Assembly (NCBI GenBank): GCA_030606335.1
Contig: JAUWGP010000001.1
Coordinates: 91,221 to 155,220, forward strand
Direction: 5' to 3'
Source of the DNA: Caldifarciminota bacterium
GTDB lineage: Bacteria; Hydrothermota; UBA3073
DNA length: 64,000 nucleotides
Under the pieces are notes generated by a model that saw only the letters and a list, made by a program, of their open reading frames with translations, had not been told where the DNA came from and did not search any database. Shown piece after piece: positions 52,083-61,852 of the stretch (positions are counted from its first letter, which is position 1; every line of letters starts with the position of its first letter). A program made the position numbers and the translations under genes.

Positions 52083-53458
52083 TGATACTGCTTAAAAATT
52101 GTTTTTACATTGCTACCTTTAATAACAAGTACGATGAGCTAAAAAACCATGACATCCTTATTGAGGACAATATTATAAAAAAAATTTCACCCTCAATACA
52201 GTTGTCCTCACAGGAATTAGAAAACACAGATGTGATAGACTGCTCCCACTTCCTTGTAATACCTGGAATGGTTAACACCCACCATCATCTCTACCAAACC
52301 GTTACAAGAAATCTTCCAGTAGCTCAGAATACAAAACTATTTGACTGGCTTGCTTATCTGTATCCCATATGGGGACGTATGGATGAGGAGGCAATTTACT
52401 ATTCCACGCTTTTAGGAAGCGCTGAACTATTGAAAACAGGTGCCACCACAACAACAGACCAGATGTATTTGTATCCTGATGACTTCAAAGGTGACTTGAT
52501 AGAAATTCAGTTTGAAGCAGCCACCAGAGTCGGGATACGTTTTTCTCCTGCAAGGGGTTCTATGACAAGAGGTAAAAGCAATGGGGGCCTTCCCCCAGAT
52601 CATTTAGTTCAGAGCACCGAAGAGGTGATTAAAGATATGGTAAGGGTAATTGAAAAATTTCATAACCCTACACCACTGGCAATGAAGAAGATTGTTCTTG
52701 CGCCCTGCAGCCCATTTTCTGTTGATAAAGAGGTAATGCTTGAAACAGCTCAGATTGGAAGGAAATACAATGTAGTAATCCATACCCATCTTGCAGAAAC
52801 TGAGGATGAAGAGAGATACTGCCTTGAAAAATATGGAAAAAGGCCTCTTGCTCTCATGGAAGAATGGAGGTGGCTGGGAGATGATGTGTATTTTGCACAC
52901 GGGATATGGTTTAACAATGACGAGCTTAAAGTCCTGAAAGATTCAAATACAGGTATCTCACACTGTCCAACCTCCAACATGAGATTGGGTTCTGGCATCG
53001 CCAAAGTAAAGCAGATGTTAAGTATGGGAATCCGGGTGGGACTTGGAGTGGATGGTTCTGCCTCTAACGATTCATCTGACATGCTTGGAGAGGTAAGGAA
53101 TGCAATGCTCCTTCAGAGGGTTAAATATGGCCCAGCTGCATTAACTGCAAGACAGGCGCTGAATATGGCAACAAGAAATGGTGCAGACTTGTTGAAATTA
53201 GATGGACTGGGAAAGATAGAGAAGGATATGGGAGCAGACCTTGCCCTTTATGATATGTTCAAACTTCAATATGCAGGTGCAATTGAAGACCCACTTGCTG
53301 CAATCGTCTTTTCTGGTTACAACCACGAAACGGCATATACAATCGTGAATGGAAAGGTTGTTGTCAGGAATGGTAAACTTGTGTGTTATGATGAAGAGGA
53401 GATTGTAGTTAAGGCGAATGAGATAACAAAAAGAATCGTAAGAAATTCAAAAACATAA
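52082..53458 (+). CDS. 8-oxoguanine deaminase-like amidohydrolase
   Basis: 458 residues. Metal and active-site motifs: PGMVNTHHHLYQTVTRNLP, IHTHLAETEDEERY, VYFAHGIWFNNDEL, GISHCPTSNMRLGSG, and GLGVDGSASNDSSDMLGE, the pattern of 8-oxoguanine deaminase and hydroxydechloroatrazine-type hydrolases. It would convert 8-oxoguanine to urate (or guanine to xanthine), feeding the pathway. Starts with TAATG overlap. Last gene of the cluster. Confidence 0.85.
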   Translation: MILLKNCFYIATFNNKYDELKNHDILIEDNIIKKISPSIQLSSQELENTDVIDCSHFLVIPGMVNTHHHLYQTVTRNLPVAQNTKLFDWLAYLYPIWGRMDEEAIYYSTLLGSAELLKTGATTTTDQMYLYPDDFKGDLIEIQFEAATRVGIRFSPARGSMTRGKSNGGLPPDHLVQSTEEVIKDMVRVIEKFHNPTPLAMKKIVLAPCSPFSVDKEVMLETAQIGRKYNVVIHTHLAETEDEERYCLEKYGKRPLALMEEWRWLGDDVYFAHGIWFNNDELKVLKDSNTGISHCPTSNMRLGSGIAKVKQMLSMGIRVGLGVDGSASNDSSDMLGEVRNAMLLQRVKYGPAALTARQALNMATRNGADLLKLDGLGKIEKDMGADLALYDMFKLQYAGAIEDPLAAIVFSGYNHETAYTIVNGKVVVRNGKLVCYDEEEIVVKANEITKRIVRNSKT

Positions 53459-53529
53459 ATCAAGTTTAGTTGAAAATTGTAAATACAACGAGGAACAAAA
53501 AAAGGAATAGGCTAATGGGAATTTTTTTC

Positions 53530-53600
53530 TTGACAAATCGACCTTTTTGGGTGTATTATTATATGATATTATAGGGCTTCACAAAACTAAAGTTTTGGGA
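53530..53600 (+). promoter_or_regulatory. promoter with start-proximal hairpin
   Basis: TTGACA (53530-53535), 18-base spacer, TATTAT (53554-53559), then tagggcttca and the inverted repeat CAAAACT-aa-AGTTTTG. It is laid out like 20495 and 32358 and would serve the transglutaminase gene at 53734. Confidence 0.55.
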
Positions 53601-53658
53601 ATCTAAAAGATGGATTTTTAATTAGCCCACCGCGATATTATACAAGGAGGTACTAGAT

Positions 53659-53679
53659 ATGGTTTTATCAGAAGGGTAG
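53659..53679 (+). other. six-codon frame with perfect Shine-Dalgarno
   Basis: ACAAGGAGGTACTAGAT then ATG 53659 reads MVLSEG and stops at TAG 53677-53679, 55 bases before the next gene. The strong ribosome site suggests a translated leader peptide or a decayed gene start. Confidence 0.35.
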
Positions 53680-53733
53680 CTTTTTATGCATTAAAGTATG
53701 CAGATTTTGTACACCCTTTAATAAGGAGACATT

Positions 53734-56001
53734 ATGAAATTACTTATAGTTCTTTTAAGCTTCACCATTATAGGCGGCTCCATTGAAGCAAGGAATATCA
53801 CAACACTCGAGGGTAAAGAGATGAGATGCGTTAGGGACGAATCTGTTGCACCCTCCTTTGAAAGAAGGGAGGTAATCTCTATTCCTAAGCTAATGCTTGG
53901 TTACGAGCTAAAAGACAGTATAGATTGGATTTATTCAGATTCCCTCTTCTTACATTGCGTAATTCCATCAGGTGGAAGAGCCATCTTCGCTATAGATACA
54001 GGAACTGATACCATTGAAATAGTTGAAGTACATGAATCCCTACCAGATTCAATATTGGATGCAATTGATTATGCACCTTTTTGGTTAAGAGACGACCTTG
54101 TTGATAACTTTGCAAAACTTCCTGCTGACACTCAGGGTATCTATGCAAATATCATTTTGAATGCTCCAGCAGCCTGGGTGGATGAGGTTGCGTATCAGGT
54201 AGCACATGTTGGTCCTGAGATTCTCTCTGATACCTCCTTTGCCCCCGAACTTGTGAGTGTAAATGCTGAGTATCTTTACAAAAATGATTCCCTCCTGCGT
54301 TATGTTGATATTATTGATTATGGAGCACCAGGTGATGATAATTACTACTCGACAGTAAGATACAGAGCACTTGAGGATGGTGATACTATTTATTATGAAT
54401 TACCACCTGAATATTATTATATGTACATTGTCCACCCTGAGGTATCTGATGAATCGCCAAGGATGGATTCCTATGTTTATAACAGGTTCTGGAGGGATTA
54501 CCTCTTCTGTGCCGCTGATTCTGGCTATCCTGTTCTATCTGAGAAACTCACGGGAGTTAAAATTATATGGGATGTTACTGATACAGCTCAGGTCTATCCA
54601 GCAGGGAGACTATTCGACTCCACATGTTGTGCCCTTGATATAATTGGAAATTGGGGTTCTGAAACTGTCCCTGAGCTTGCAGTGGGTAATAGACCCATTC
54701 AACCAAATGTAATAGCCCATGAGCACAATGGAAACTGCGGTGAGACTCAGGATGTTCTTCAGGCAGCAGCAAGGGCTGCTCTTATTCCTGCGGTTGCTAC
54801 TATGAATGTTGCAGAAGACCATGTATGGTGCGAGTTTTATTACAAAGGATGGCATGAGTATCAGATTGATAGGGGACATGGAGTAACCCATATCAACGAT
54901 TTCAGAACCAGTTATGACAGGGATATGACAGGAAGTCCTGGTGGTAAGGAGGTCTCCTCTGTATGGAATTGGAGGTCGGATGGATTTGGTTGGACTGTAA
55001 GCGAGAGATACTCTAAGTCCTGCACCCTAATAGTGCATGTTTATGACCTCAATGGACACCCTGTTGATGGTGCCAGACTTTTGATCTATGCAGATAGCTC
55101 ACCCTGGGGTGGAGGACTGACCACCTGGGGATTTACAGATGCTAATGGAAGGTGTGATTTTAGCCTTGGAAACAGGAGGGATTTTTACATACATATCTCC
55201 TCATCAATTGGTGATTATCCAGAGGGAGCAGATGAGATTGTGCAAATTATTTCTGGTTCACAGGATGGTGCCTCCTATTATAAGACCTTTTATCTCCCTG
55301 GTTCCATTCAATCTCCAGATGTGAGACTCATCACCCCTTCGGGTAGTGAATATGCACGCAAACTCGACATCGGTATAAATGCTCCTTCTCTATTCGAACA
55401 TGGTTATGCACGAGCCCGCAGAAAGACCCTGGACCCCGCACCTTTTTACCATACATACTCAGATAAAAAAACTCCTGGAAATATCGACTTCTTCGTCTGT
55501 GATGAGACAAATTACCTGAGCTACCTTGCAGGTGATGAATTTGAATCACCCGTAATAGGAGAAAATATCACTGATGAAGATATTTCATTTATTACACCTC
55601 AACTTGGTAGGTGGTATCTTGCAGTATCAAACGAGGATAAAATTACAACTTCTAAAAGTATAAATATCTTACTCAGACTCTATAAGAACCCGGAATTCGG
55701 CATAGCTGAAGAGGAGTTCGCCTTTGGTTTCAACTTGAAGAGCATAGCACCAAATCCGTTTATGAAATCCACAACCATAAAATACGAAATCCCCTCTACA
55801 TTAAAAACCAATATAGGTGTCTATGATATCTCAGGCAGACTGATAAAAACCCTCATCAATGAATCTCAGAAACCAGGATACTACACAGTCACCTGGGATT
55901 GCAAGGACGTGAAAGGTAGAATGGTGCCATCGGGTATCTACTTTGCAAGGCTTATGGCAGAGGGGTATGAGTCAACAAAGCGAATGGTGCTAATGAAATA
56001 A
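53734..56001 (+). CDS. transglutaminase-like exported protein with sorting tail (paralogue 2)
   Basis: 755 residues, signal peptide about 1-19. The transglutaminase core is canonical here: Cys near residue 333 in HNGNCGETQDVLQAAARAAL, His near 363 in EDHVWCEFYYKGW, Asp near 380 in YQIDRGHG. A regulatory-like beta-sandwich (DLNGHPVDGARLLIYADS) and a FlgD-like sorting tail (APNPFMKSTTIKYEIPS, VYDISGRLIKTL, GIYFARLMAEG) follow. It is similar to the 6244 protein through the whole middle (for example LRYVDIIDYG and YSTVRYRALEDGDTIYYELP). Preceded by GGAG. A surface or secreted crosslinking enzyme or protease is likely. Confidence 0.78.
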   Translation: MKLLIVLLSFTIIGGSIEARNITTLEGKEMRCVRDESVAPSFERREVISIPKLMLGYELKDSIDWIYSDSLFLHCVIPSGGRAIFAIDTGTDTIEIVEVHESLPDSILDAIDYAPFWLRDDLVDNFAKLPADTQGIYANIILNAPAAWVDEVAYQVAHVGPEILSDTSFAPELVSVNAEYLYKNDSLLRYVDIIDYGAPGDDNYYSTVRYRALEDGDTIYYELPPEYYYMYIVHPEVSDESPRMDSYVYNRFWRDYLFCAADSGYPVLSEKLTGVKIIWDVTDTAQVYPAGRLFDSTCCALDIIGNWGSETVPELAVGNRPIQPNVIAHEHNGNCGETQDVLQAAARAALIPAVATMNVAEDHVWCEFYYKGWHEYQIDRGHGVTHINDFRTSYDRDMTGSPGGKEVSSVWNWRSDGFGWTVSERYSKSCTLIVHVYDLNGHPVDGARLLIYADSSPWGGGLTTWGFTDANGRCDFSLGNRRDFYIHISSSIGDYPEGADEIVQIISGSQDGASYYKTFYLPGSIQSPDVRLITPSGSEYARKLDIGINAPSLFEHGYARARRKTLDPAPFYHTYSDKKTPGNIDFFVCDETNYLSYLAGDEFESPVIGENITDEDISFITPQLGRWYLAVSNEDKITTSKSINILLRLYKNPEFGIAEEEFAFGFNLKSIAPNPFMKSTTIKYEIPSTLKTNIGVYDISGRLIKTLINESQKPGYYTVTWDCKDVKGRMVPSGIYFARLMAEGYESTKRMVLMK

Positions 56002-56017
56002 AAGCTTAAAGAAAATT

Positions 56018-56110
56018 TCACCACAGAGAACACAGAGCTACATTGAGTTAAAAATATATATCCAGATGTCTTCACCGCTCTCTGCTTTCTCCGCGCTCTC
56101 TGCGGTTCAA
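56018..56110. repeat. accacagaga/ctctgcgg dispersed repeat
   Basis: accacagagaacacagagct and tccgcgctctctgcggttca lie head to head between two sorting-tail genes. A frame reading through it would add a false N-terminus (MSSPLSAFSALSA) to the next protein. Confidence 0.6.
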
Positions 56111-56143
56111 AAGTTAAATTATCTATCAAAAAAAGGAGGAGAT

Positions 56144-59020
56144 ATGAAAAGAATATTTGTTCTTATAACTATACTGGTGCTTGTTAGTCCATCCTTTGCT
56201 ATATGGGACAGCGGATGGCATAATGAAGGTCTGGTCGAACTTCTTATAAGAAATGACGGTAGATTTGGATATGTAAACTCAGGCATCTGGCCCACAGGCT
56301 CAGGACAGCACTATATCTATGGAGCGGGGATATGGGTGGGAGCTATGAAGGAGATACCTGAAGATACCACCACTCTTGCAATCGACCTCGATGACATCAC
56401 TACCACAGTATTTGTCAACTCCACAGCAAACTTTGCGGAAGTTGGAGCGATAAAGATCGAGGATGAACTTATATATTACCGCACTATAAATGATACATCA
56501 TTTCTTGAGTGTGAGAGAGGATTTGCAAAATCTGTGAGTTGTGCCCACAACCTCGGCGTAACTATCCTTGGTATGAGTATGGAGACAAGCTATGGCTACA
56601 ATCCAAGCAATGGGCAGACAGAATATACACCTCCGGACTTCCCTGACTATGATGATGATAGCTATAGAATCTACTGGTCCGATGACCCGGCAGATACCGC
56701 AGACTGGCCGCTTAGAGATGACGATGGAAATCCAATTATAGTCTCCAGTCAGGACAGTTACTGTCAATTCACAGATGCAGACTCTTCTCGACATACAGGT
56801 GGTGGCTTTCCTCTTGATATAGAGGTGACACAGATAGGTTATTCGTGGTATTATGAGATTTACGAGGATTTCCTATTTATCACCTATATTATAGTCAATA
56901 ACTCTCCTGATACCCTCTTCTATGTTCATGCTGGGATATGCTGCGATGCCGATGTAGGTGATGCCTCTGATGATCTGGTAGATTTCGATGCTGACCGGGA
57001 CCTGGGCTATGCATATGACCACGATTTTAATGAACCGGGATGGCAGTATCCACCAGGGTATATGGGATTTGATTTTTTGGAGAGTCCTCTGGATACTGCT
57101 GGAGAACAGTTGGGACTCACTGCATTCAAGATTACAACAATTCAAACTGATCCTGGAGACGATAGAGAGGCATACCTTCTCCTCGCAGGATATAATTTTG
57201 CAACAGCAGAATATCATCCCTGGGATAGCATCTCGACACCTCAGGATATAAGATTCGTCCAGTGCACAGGTCCTTTTAGTCTGGCAAGTGGTGATACAGT
57301 GAAGGTTGTGATAGCAGTGGTTGTTGGAGAGGACATGACTGACCTCCAGACTAACAGTGATGTAGCACAGAATCTCTATGACCTGAGTTTTGAGACACAT
57401 AAAGTTACAGTTCTTTACCCGAATGGTGGAGAAGAGGTCGATAGCACAGTCTTAATTACATGGGCTGATTCAAGTGTTACGGGTAACCCGCTCACAGTGG
57501 ATATCTTATATTCAAGAGATAATGGTAATACATGGGATACCCTTGCTTCTGGTATAGAGGATACTCATGAGTATGAATGGAACACACTTACAGTCCCTGA
57601 TGGAACAAGATACATGATAAAGGTCTTTGTCTCTGATGCAATCACCCTTGGAGCAGATATATCAGATGGAACTTTCACTATAAACAATCCAGGAAATGGT
57701 GTCCCTGATATAATCCTTCTCTCTCCACACAGGGGAACAGTTGAGGGAGTAGTCGCTGTTGAATGGGATGCAGCGGATGCTGACCAGGACTCTATAGTTA
57801 TTGATATATCTTTGAGACGACAGGATAGTGATGAGTGGATAACCATATCAGAGGGTGAGGAAAACACCGGCAGTTATCTCTGGAATACCTATCTCATACA
57901 TAATGGGGATTACAAACTGAAAGTGATTGCCAGAGATGCTGACACATCATCTGCTGATTCCTCAGACGGCTATATAAAGATATTGAACGACCATTCTCCA
58001 GCAGGGACTGTTATTCATTCAAATGGTGGTTGTAACGCACTCTCAATCCAGGCACTCGAATATATACCTGAGGACTATACTGGACATACATATGAGATAA
58101 GATTCAATCTGATTCAACGTTCGGGGTTTATGGACCCCTTGTATACCTATGAGTTTTATGATATCACCCTTGACTCCTTGCTTCTTACAGCTCAGCCGCT
58201 CTCCACGAAATTAGATGGCGAGCTCTATGTTGATTACACTACAATCATAGATGGATTCGTGCTCGAGTTGGATTCACAAATTGACCTGAATTTTTTCAGA
58301 TTTGTTGACTTCTATATAGTTACGAATGTAAGCGGCTTTGATGGAAATCTTGAGATTGACAGTCCACAACCACCCGCTCCCAGGGCATGGCCCTTCAGGG
58401 GCTCTGATTTTGAGTTGCGCTGGATACAATATCCTGATGATACAACCCTTGTTAGCCTTGAGGTTTATGATATCACAAACGATGTTTTTGTCCCGTTTGG
58501 TACAGGAACAGGAGATAGCTGGTATATTGGCTCAGGGAGTGAAACCCTTGATCCAGATACTGATGAAAAAATTCATCTGTGTGGGGGTTACTTCTGGTTC
58601 AACGAGGATGGAACAATGACTACGCCACCTGGACCAGGAGATGTCTGGAGGATTAACTCAGCAGGACCAAGGGTCCCCTGTGACGGCAATGTTTACACAT
58701 TTACAACAATTGTTGGGATAGAGGAGGGGACTGAAAATCCATCAAGGAGCGTTCTCTATCAAAATACTCCAAACCCCTTCAACTCTGAAACGGCAATCTC
58801 CTTTTCAATGATGTCAAAAGAGATGGTCAGCTTGAAGGTCTATGACCTTGCAGGAAGAGTGGTTAGAACATTGGTGGATAATATACAGAATGCTGGTAAT
58901 TATAATATAAGGTGGGATGGGAAAGATGATGAGGGTAACAGGCTCGCCTCAGGGATATATTTCTACAGGATAGATATTGGTGGATTCAAGAGTATGAAGA
59001 AGATGATACTACTGCGGTAG
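56144..59020 (+). CDS. large exported Ig-like protein with sorting tail
   Basis: 958 residues from ATG 56144, chosen because AAAGGAGGAG precedes it and the signal peptide (MKRIFVLITILVLVSPSFA) begins there. An N-terminal domain with SGIWPTGSGQHYIYGAGIWV is followed by acidic beta-rich sequence (DADVGDASDDLVDFDADRDL, possibly calcium binding), two Ig-like repeats (VLYPNGGEEVDSTVLITWAD and LLSPHRGTVEGVVAVEWDAA) and the sorting tail (QNTPNPFNSETAISFSM, YDLAGRVVRTL, SGIYFYRIDIGG). Probably a cell-surface structural protein. Its stop codon carries the TAGxATCATATGACC motif. Confidence 0.75.
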   Translation: MKRIFVLITILVLVSPSFAIWDSGWHNEGLVELLIRNDGRFGYVNSGIWPTGSGQHYIYGAGIWVGAMKEIPEDTTTLAIDLDDITTTVFVNSTANFAEVGAIKIEDELIYYRTINDTSFLECERGFAKSVSCAHNLGVTILGMSMETSYGYNPSNGQTEYTPPDFPDYDDDSYRIYWSDDPADTADWPLRDDDGNPIIVSSQDSYCQFTDADSSRHTGGGFPLDIEVTQIGYSWYYEIYEDFLFITYIIVNNSPDTLFYVHAGICCDADVGDASDDLVDFDADRDLGYAYDHDFNEPGWQYPPGYMGFDFLESPLDTAGEQLGLTAFKITTIQTDPGDDREAYLLLAGYNFATAEYHPWDSISTPQDIRFVQCTGPFSLASGDTVKVVIAVVVGEDMTDLQTNSDVAQNLYDLSFETHKVTVLYPNGGEEVDSTVLITWADSSVTGNPLTVDILYSRDNGNTWDTLASGIEDTHEYEWNTLTVPDGTRYMIKVFVSDAITLGADISDGTFTINNPGNGVPDIILLSPHRGTVEGVVAVEWDAADADQDSIVIDISLRRQDSDEWITISEGEENTGSYLWNTYLIHNGDYKLKVIARDADTSSADSSDGYIKILNDHSPAGTVIHSNGGCNALSIQALEYIPEDYTGHTYEIRFNLIQRSGFMDPLYTYEFYDITLDSLLLTAQPLSTKLDGELYVDYTTIIDGFVLELDSQIDLNFFRFVDFYIVTNVSGFDGNLEIDSPQPPAPRAWPFRGSDFELRWIQYPDDTTLVSLEVYDITNDVFVPFGTGTGDSWYIGSGSETLDPDTDEKIHLCGGYFWFNEDGTMTTPPGPGDVWRINSAGPRVPCDGNVYTFTTIVGIEEGTENPSRSVLYQNTPNPFNSETAISFSMMSKEMVSLKVYDLAGRVVRTLVDNIQNAGNYNIRWDGKDDEGNRLASGIYFYRIDIGGFKSMKKMILLR

Positions 59021-59279
59021 GATCATATGACCAAAAGAGATTATAACTGCTTGTATAACATTTAGCAGGGCTAAACAGGCTGTTCAAAAAGTCAAAGCGA
59101 TTGTCGCGAGCTTCAGCTTGTTTAAATAGGTCATAATTCTCTTGAATCTACGTAACTTAAGAGTTGGGGCTACAGTTTAAATTGTGGGTTTTATCCAACC
59201 TGTAAAGTCCTATCACTTATTGAGCAAGAATCTCTGCGTTTTCCGTAGTTAAATGTGTCATTTTTGTCGGGAAGTAATT
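59021..59279. other. intergenic region without a clear feature
   Basis: About 260 bases with the stop-linked catatgacc motif at the left edge, and ordinary AT-rich sequence; short direct motifs only. No gene, terminator or good promoter could be supported. Confidence 0.4.
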
Positions 59280-60503
59280 ATGCATAAAATTTTTATAATA
59301 TTTATTATAATACCTGCGGTGGTGGGGGCTGAATGGACTCCAATCGGCCCCCGAGGGGAGATAATTACCTCTATTGTAATTAATCCCTACTTTGGCTATG
59401 TTAATGCGGCATCCTGGGGAAGCGGTCTCTTCTGGTCAGAAGATGGAGGTAGCTCGTGGGTCCAGGTGAATGATAGTCTTGGCAGATTGAATATAACCAA
59501 TCTTACCTATGTCCTGCCACCTACTGGTAAAAACTGTCCCTTAATGGATGTATATGCCGGGACTGACTCATCGGGTATCTTTGTGTGGTCGGGGATTGAT
59601 ACATCCTGTGCCTTCTGGTATGAGAAGAACGACAGTCTTACCGATCTTTATATTGCCGCTCTGACATCGGATCCTATCTGGGGTGTGGTATATGCCGGGA
59701 CTGGAGATGGAAAAATATTCAAGACATTCTGGGATTCACACTTCTGGGTTGATGCTACATCTACACTCCCACAGTCGGGTGCAGTGACACTCAGGGCTGC
59801 GTCACCGGATACGGTTTACGCACTATTAGTTACCCCAGTAATAGGTTGTGGACTTTGGAAAACGACTAACGGAGGTGAAGACTGGCAACAGTTATTGGAA
59901 GTTGGGGTGTTCAGTATCGCAATAGATCCTACTGACCACGATATGATTTATGCTGCGTGTGAGTTTGGAAAATTCGGAAGAAGCGATAATGGTGGCAATA
60001 CATGGACGTTTTATTATAGTATTCCTATATTTGCAGGGTGTCTCTTGGTTGATTCACATCATACTATCTATGCTGCTGGAGCACCGCGGGAAGGGGTTTA
60101 TAAAAGTACAGATTATGGAGAGAGCTGGAATGAGATGAATGAAGGACTGGATGATTCGACAGCTTGCTGTCTCTTAATTTCAGGTGATACTCTCTATGCG
60201 GGCACAAATGATGGTGTATGGAGATATCTCATTGATGTTGGAGTTGTGGAGACAGAAAATGATGCTATGGTATTTCAGTGCTATCCAAATCCCACGAGGG
60301 GAAGTTGCATCATTATATGCGACAGACCGGCGTCTATAACTGTGTGTGATGTGGCAGGAAGAACTATCGAGACCCTCGATTACGACCCCGGAAAGACCCT
60401 CAAAATATCCTTTGAGGTTGAGAACACACCCGGCGGCATCTACTTCATAAGGGCAAAGGCCGTCGACGGGAGTGTTACAGAGAGAATTGCGGTTCTGAGA
60501 TAA
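59280..60503 (+). CDS. BNR/YCF48-like beta-propeller protein with short sorting tail
   Basis: 407 residues from ATG 59280, where the signal peptide MHKIFIIFIIIPAVVGAEW begins. Repeats of the sialidase/YCF48 type recur (LFWSEDGGSSWVQVND, LWKTTNGGEDWQQLLEVG, FGRSDNGGNTWTFYY, VYKSTDYGESWNEMNEG). The C-terminus is a shorter version of the sorting domain (CYPNPTRGSCIII, VCDVAGRTIETLDYD, GGIYFIRAKAVDG). Probably secreted or surface-bound; enzymatic activity is not implied because the catalytic residues of sialidases are not apparent. Confidence 0.75.
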   Translation: MHKIFIIFIIIPAVVGAEWTPIGPRGEIITSIVINPYFGYVNAASWGSGLFWSEDGGSSWVQVNDSLGRLNITNLTYVLPPTGKNCPLMDVYAGTDSSGIFVWSGIDTSCAFWYEKNDSLTDLYIAALTSDPIWGVVYAGTGDGKIFKTFWDSHFWVDATSTLPQSGAVTLRAASPDTVYALLVTPVIGCGLWKTTNGGEDWQQLLEVGVFSIAIDPTDHDMIYAACEFGKFGRSDNGGNTWTFYYSIPIFAGCLLVDSHHTIYAAGAPREGVYKSTDYGESWNEMNEGLDDSTACCLLISGDTLYAGTNDGVWRYLIDVGVVETENDAMVFQCYPNPTRGSCIIICDRPASITVCDVAGRTIETLDYDPGKTLKISFEVENTPGGIYFIRAKAVDGSVTERIAVLR

Positions 60504-60552
60504 GAACTGGTATCAGGCTAGTCTAGAAAATAAAATTGGAAGTTATTCTTTA

Positions 60553-60590
60553 AATCCTGTATATCTTGTTAATCCTGTCAAAAAAAACAA
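60553..60590. repeat. 'cctgtatatcttgttaatcc' dispersed repeat
   Basis: aatcctgtatatcttgttaa and tcctgtcaaaaaaaac are the complement form of the acaggat units at 20555 and 32417. Confidence 0.5.
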
Positions 60591-60610
60591 TAAGTTATTC
60601 TTTTATCCTG

Positions 60611-61795
60611 TCAAGAAAACTCAACTTTATCCCTGATATACTTATTTATTTTACCCCTGATATCTCCTGGGATTTTTATTCCCTCAGGTAATCCTTCTCT
60701 ATTTATATTATCAATTATTGATTTTACTATTGTGTAAGTTTGATAAAGCCCGTAACCTGTTACTTCTGAAGAATCACCCTCTGTATGTATATAGAAAGAT
60801 GGAGTACCTCCTGCTCTATTAATATTGATTGATGGTATATCGATTTTTCCAAAAGGAATTGAATCACTGCTGTATATATTCTTTTTTATCTTTGCATAAA
60901 GTCTCTCCCTCTTCAATATCCTCTTTATCCATTCTTTCAATTTTCTATCACCTGTAACAATTATATTGTTTGTTCCTATGTCATCACCAGTTACATCAAT
61001 GTTAATTACAAACTCCGTCCCCTTGTTTTCATTATTATTTACATAGTTAAAACTTCCAAGAAGTCCAAACTCCTCAGCTCCAAACCAGATAAATTGAGTA
61101 TTTTTACCTAAATCATTCAAGAGTGCAAGCAGTACTGCCGAACCACCTCCATTATCACTTACTCCCTTTGAATAAGCAACCGTATCATAATGGGCACATA
61201 TGATAGTGGTAGGATTTTGAGACTTTTTAACTATAATGTTTGCTGATTTTGATTTCGTTATTTTACCTTTCCCTTGTATTCTCACCCCTTTTCCTGTGTA
61301 GTGGAGAAGTTTTAACCCGGTATTATATGATACTGATACAATGGGTATACTTGCACTTTTGATTATTTTCTGAATAATATTACCTGTCATTTCTTCTCTT
61401 TCAGGTGTATTTACAGTTATTATTCCCCTGATTTTCTTCCTTAACATCTTCCTATATTCTCTTGGAGTAATTCGGTAGTAGAGCATTAGAATCTTGCCTT
61501 CAGGATTTTCAACTACTGAGTGATGCTCAATGTACTGCAGTTCACCATCTATATCAAAGCTTTTAAATCCACCAAATGGTCTTGCATTAAACCTTTTATT
61601 ATTTACTATTATTTCTCCATTTAAGGGTATGAATGAAAATATGTCAAAGTATTGAATCTCTGGAGTGAGCCCATATGATTTTATCACCTTTACAATATAG
61701 TCTCTTGCTCTCCTTTCACCATCTGTTCCAGCAATTCTCTCAAAACTTATATTATTAAGATAGCTTTTAAGTGTATTTATAGTTTTTTTATCCAT
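60611..61795 (-). CDS. M28-family zinc aminopeptidase-like protein
   Basis: 394 residues, minus strand, no signal peptide. M28 metal motifs: IICAHYDTVAYSKGVSDNGG (His-Asp and bridging Asp), FGAEEFGLLGS (catalytic Glu-Glu), NIDVTGDD (third Asp), and FYIHTEGDSSEV (last His). A PA-like insertion precedes the core (residues 70-180). A cytoplasmic or non-classically located peptidase. It stands alone, convergent with the propeller gene. Confidence 0.85.
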   Translation of the reverse strand: MDKKTINTLKSYLNNISFERIAGTDGERRARDYIVKVIKSYGLTPEIQYFDIFSFIPLNGEIIVNNKRFNARPFGGFKSFDIDGELQYIEHHSVVENPEGKILMLYYRITPREYRKMLRKKIRGIITVNTPEREEMTGNIIQKIIKSASIPIVSVSYNTGLKLLHYTGKGVRIQGKGKITKSKSANIIVKKSQNPTTIICAHYDTVAYSKGVSDNGGGSAVLLALLNDLGKNTQFIWFGAEEFGLLGSFNYVNNNENKGTEFVINIDVTGDDIGTNNIIVTGDRKLKEWIKRILKRERLYAKIKKNIYSSDSIPFGKIDIPSININRAGGTPSFYIHTEGDSSEVTGYGLYQTYTIVKSIIDNINREGLPEGIKIPGDIRGKINKYIRDKVEFS

Positions 61796-61852
61796 ATATT
61801 ATCCAGAAATATGTTAGTGCATTGCAATCTTGTCCTTTTTTCAACAGAGACT

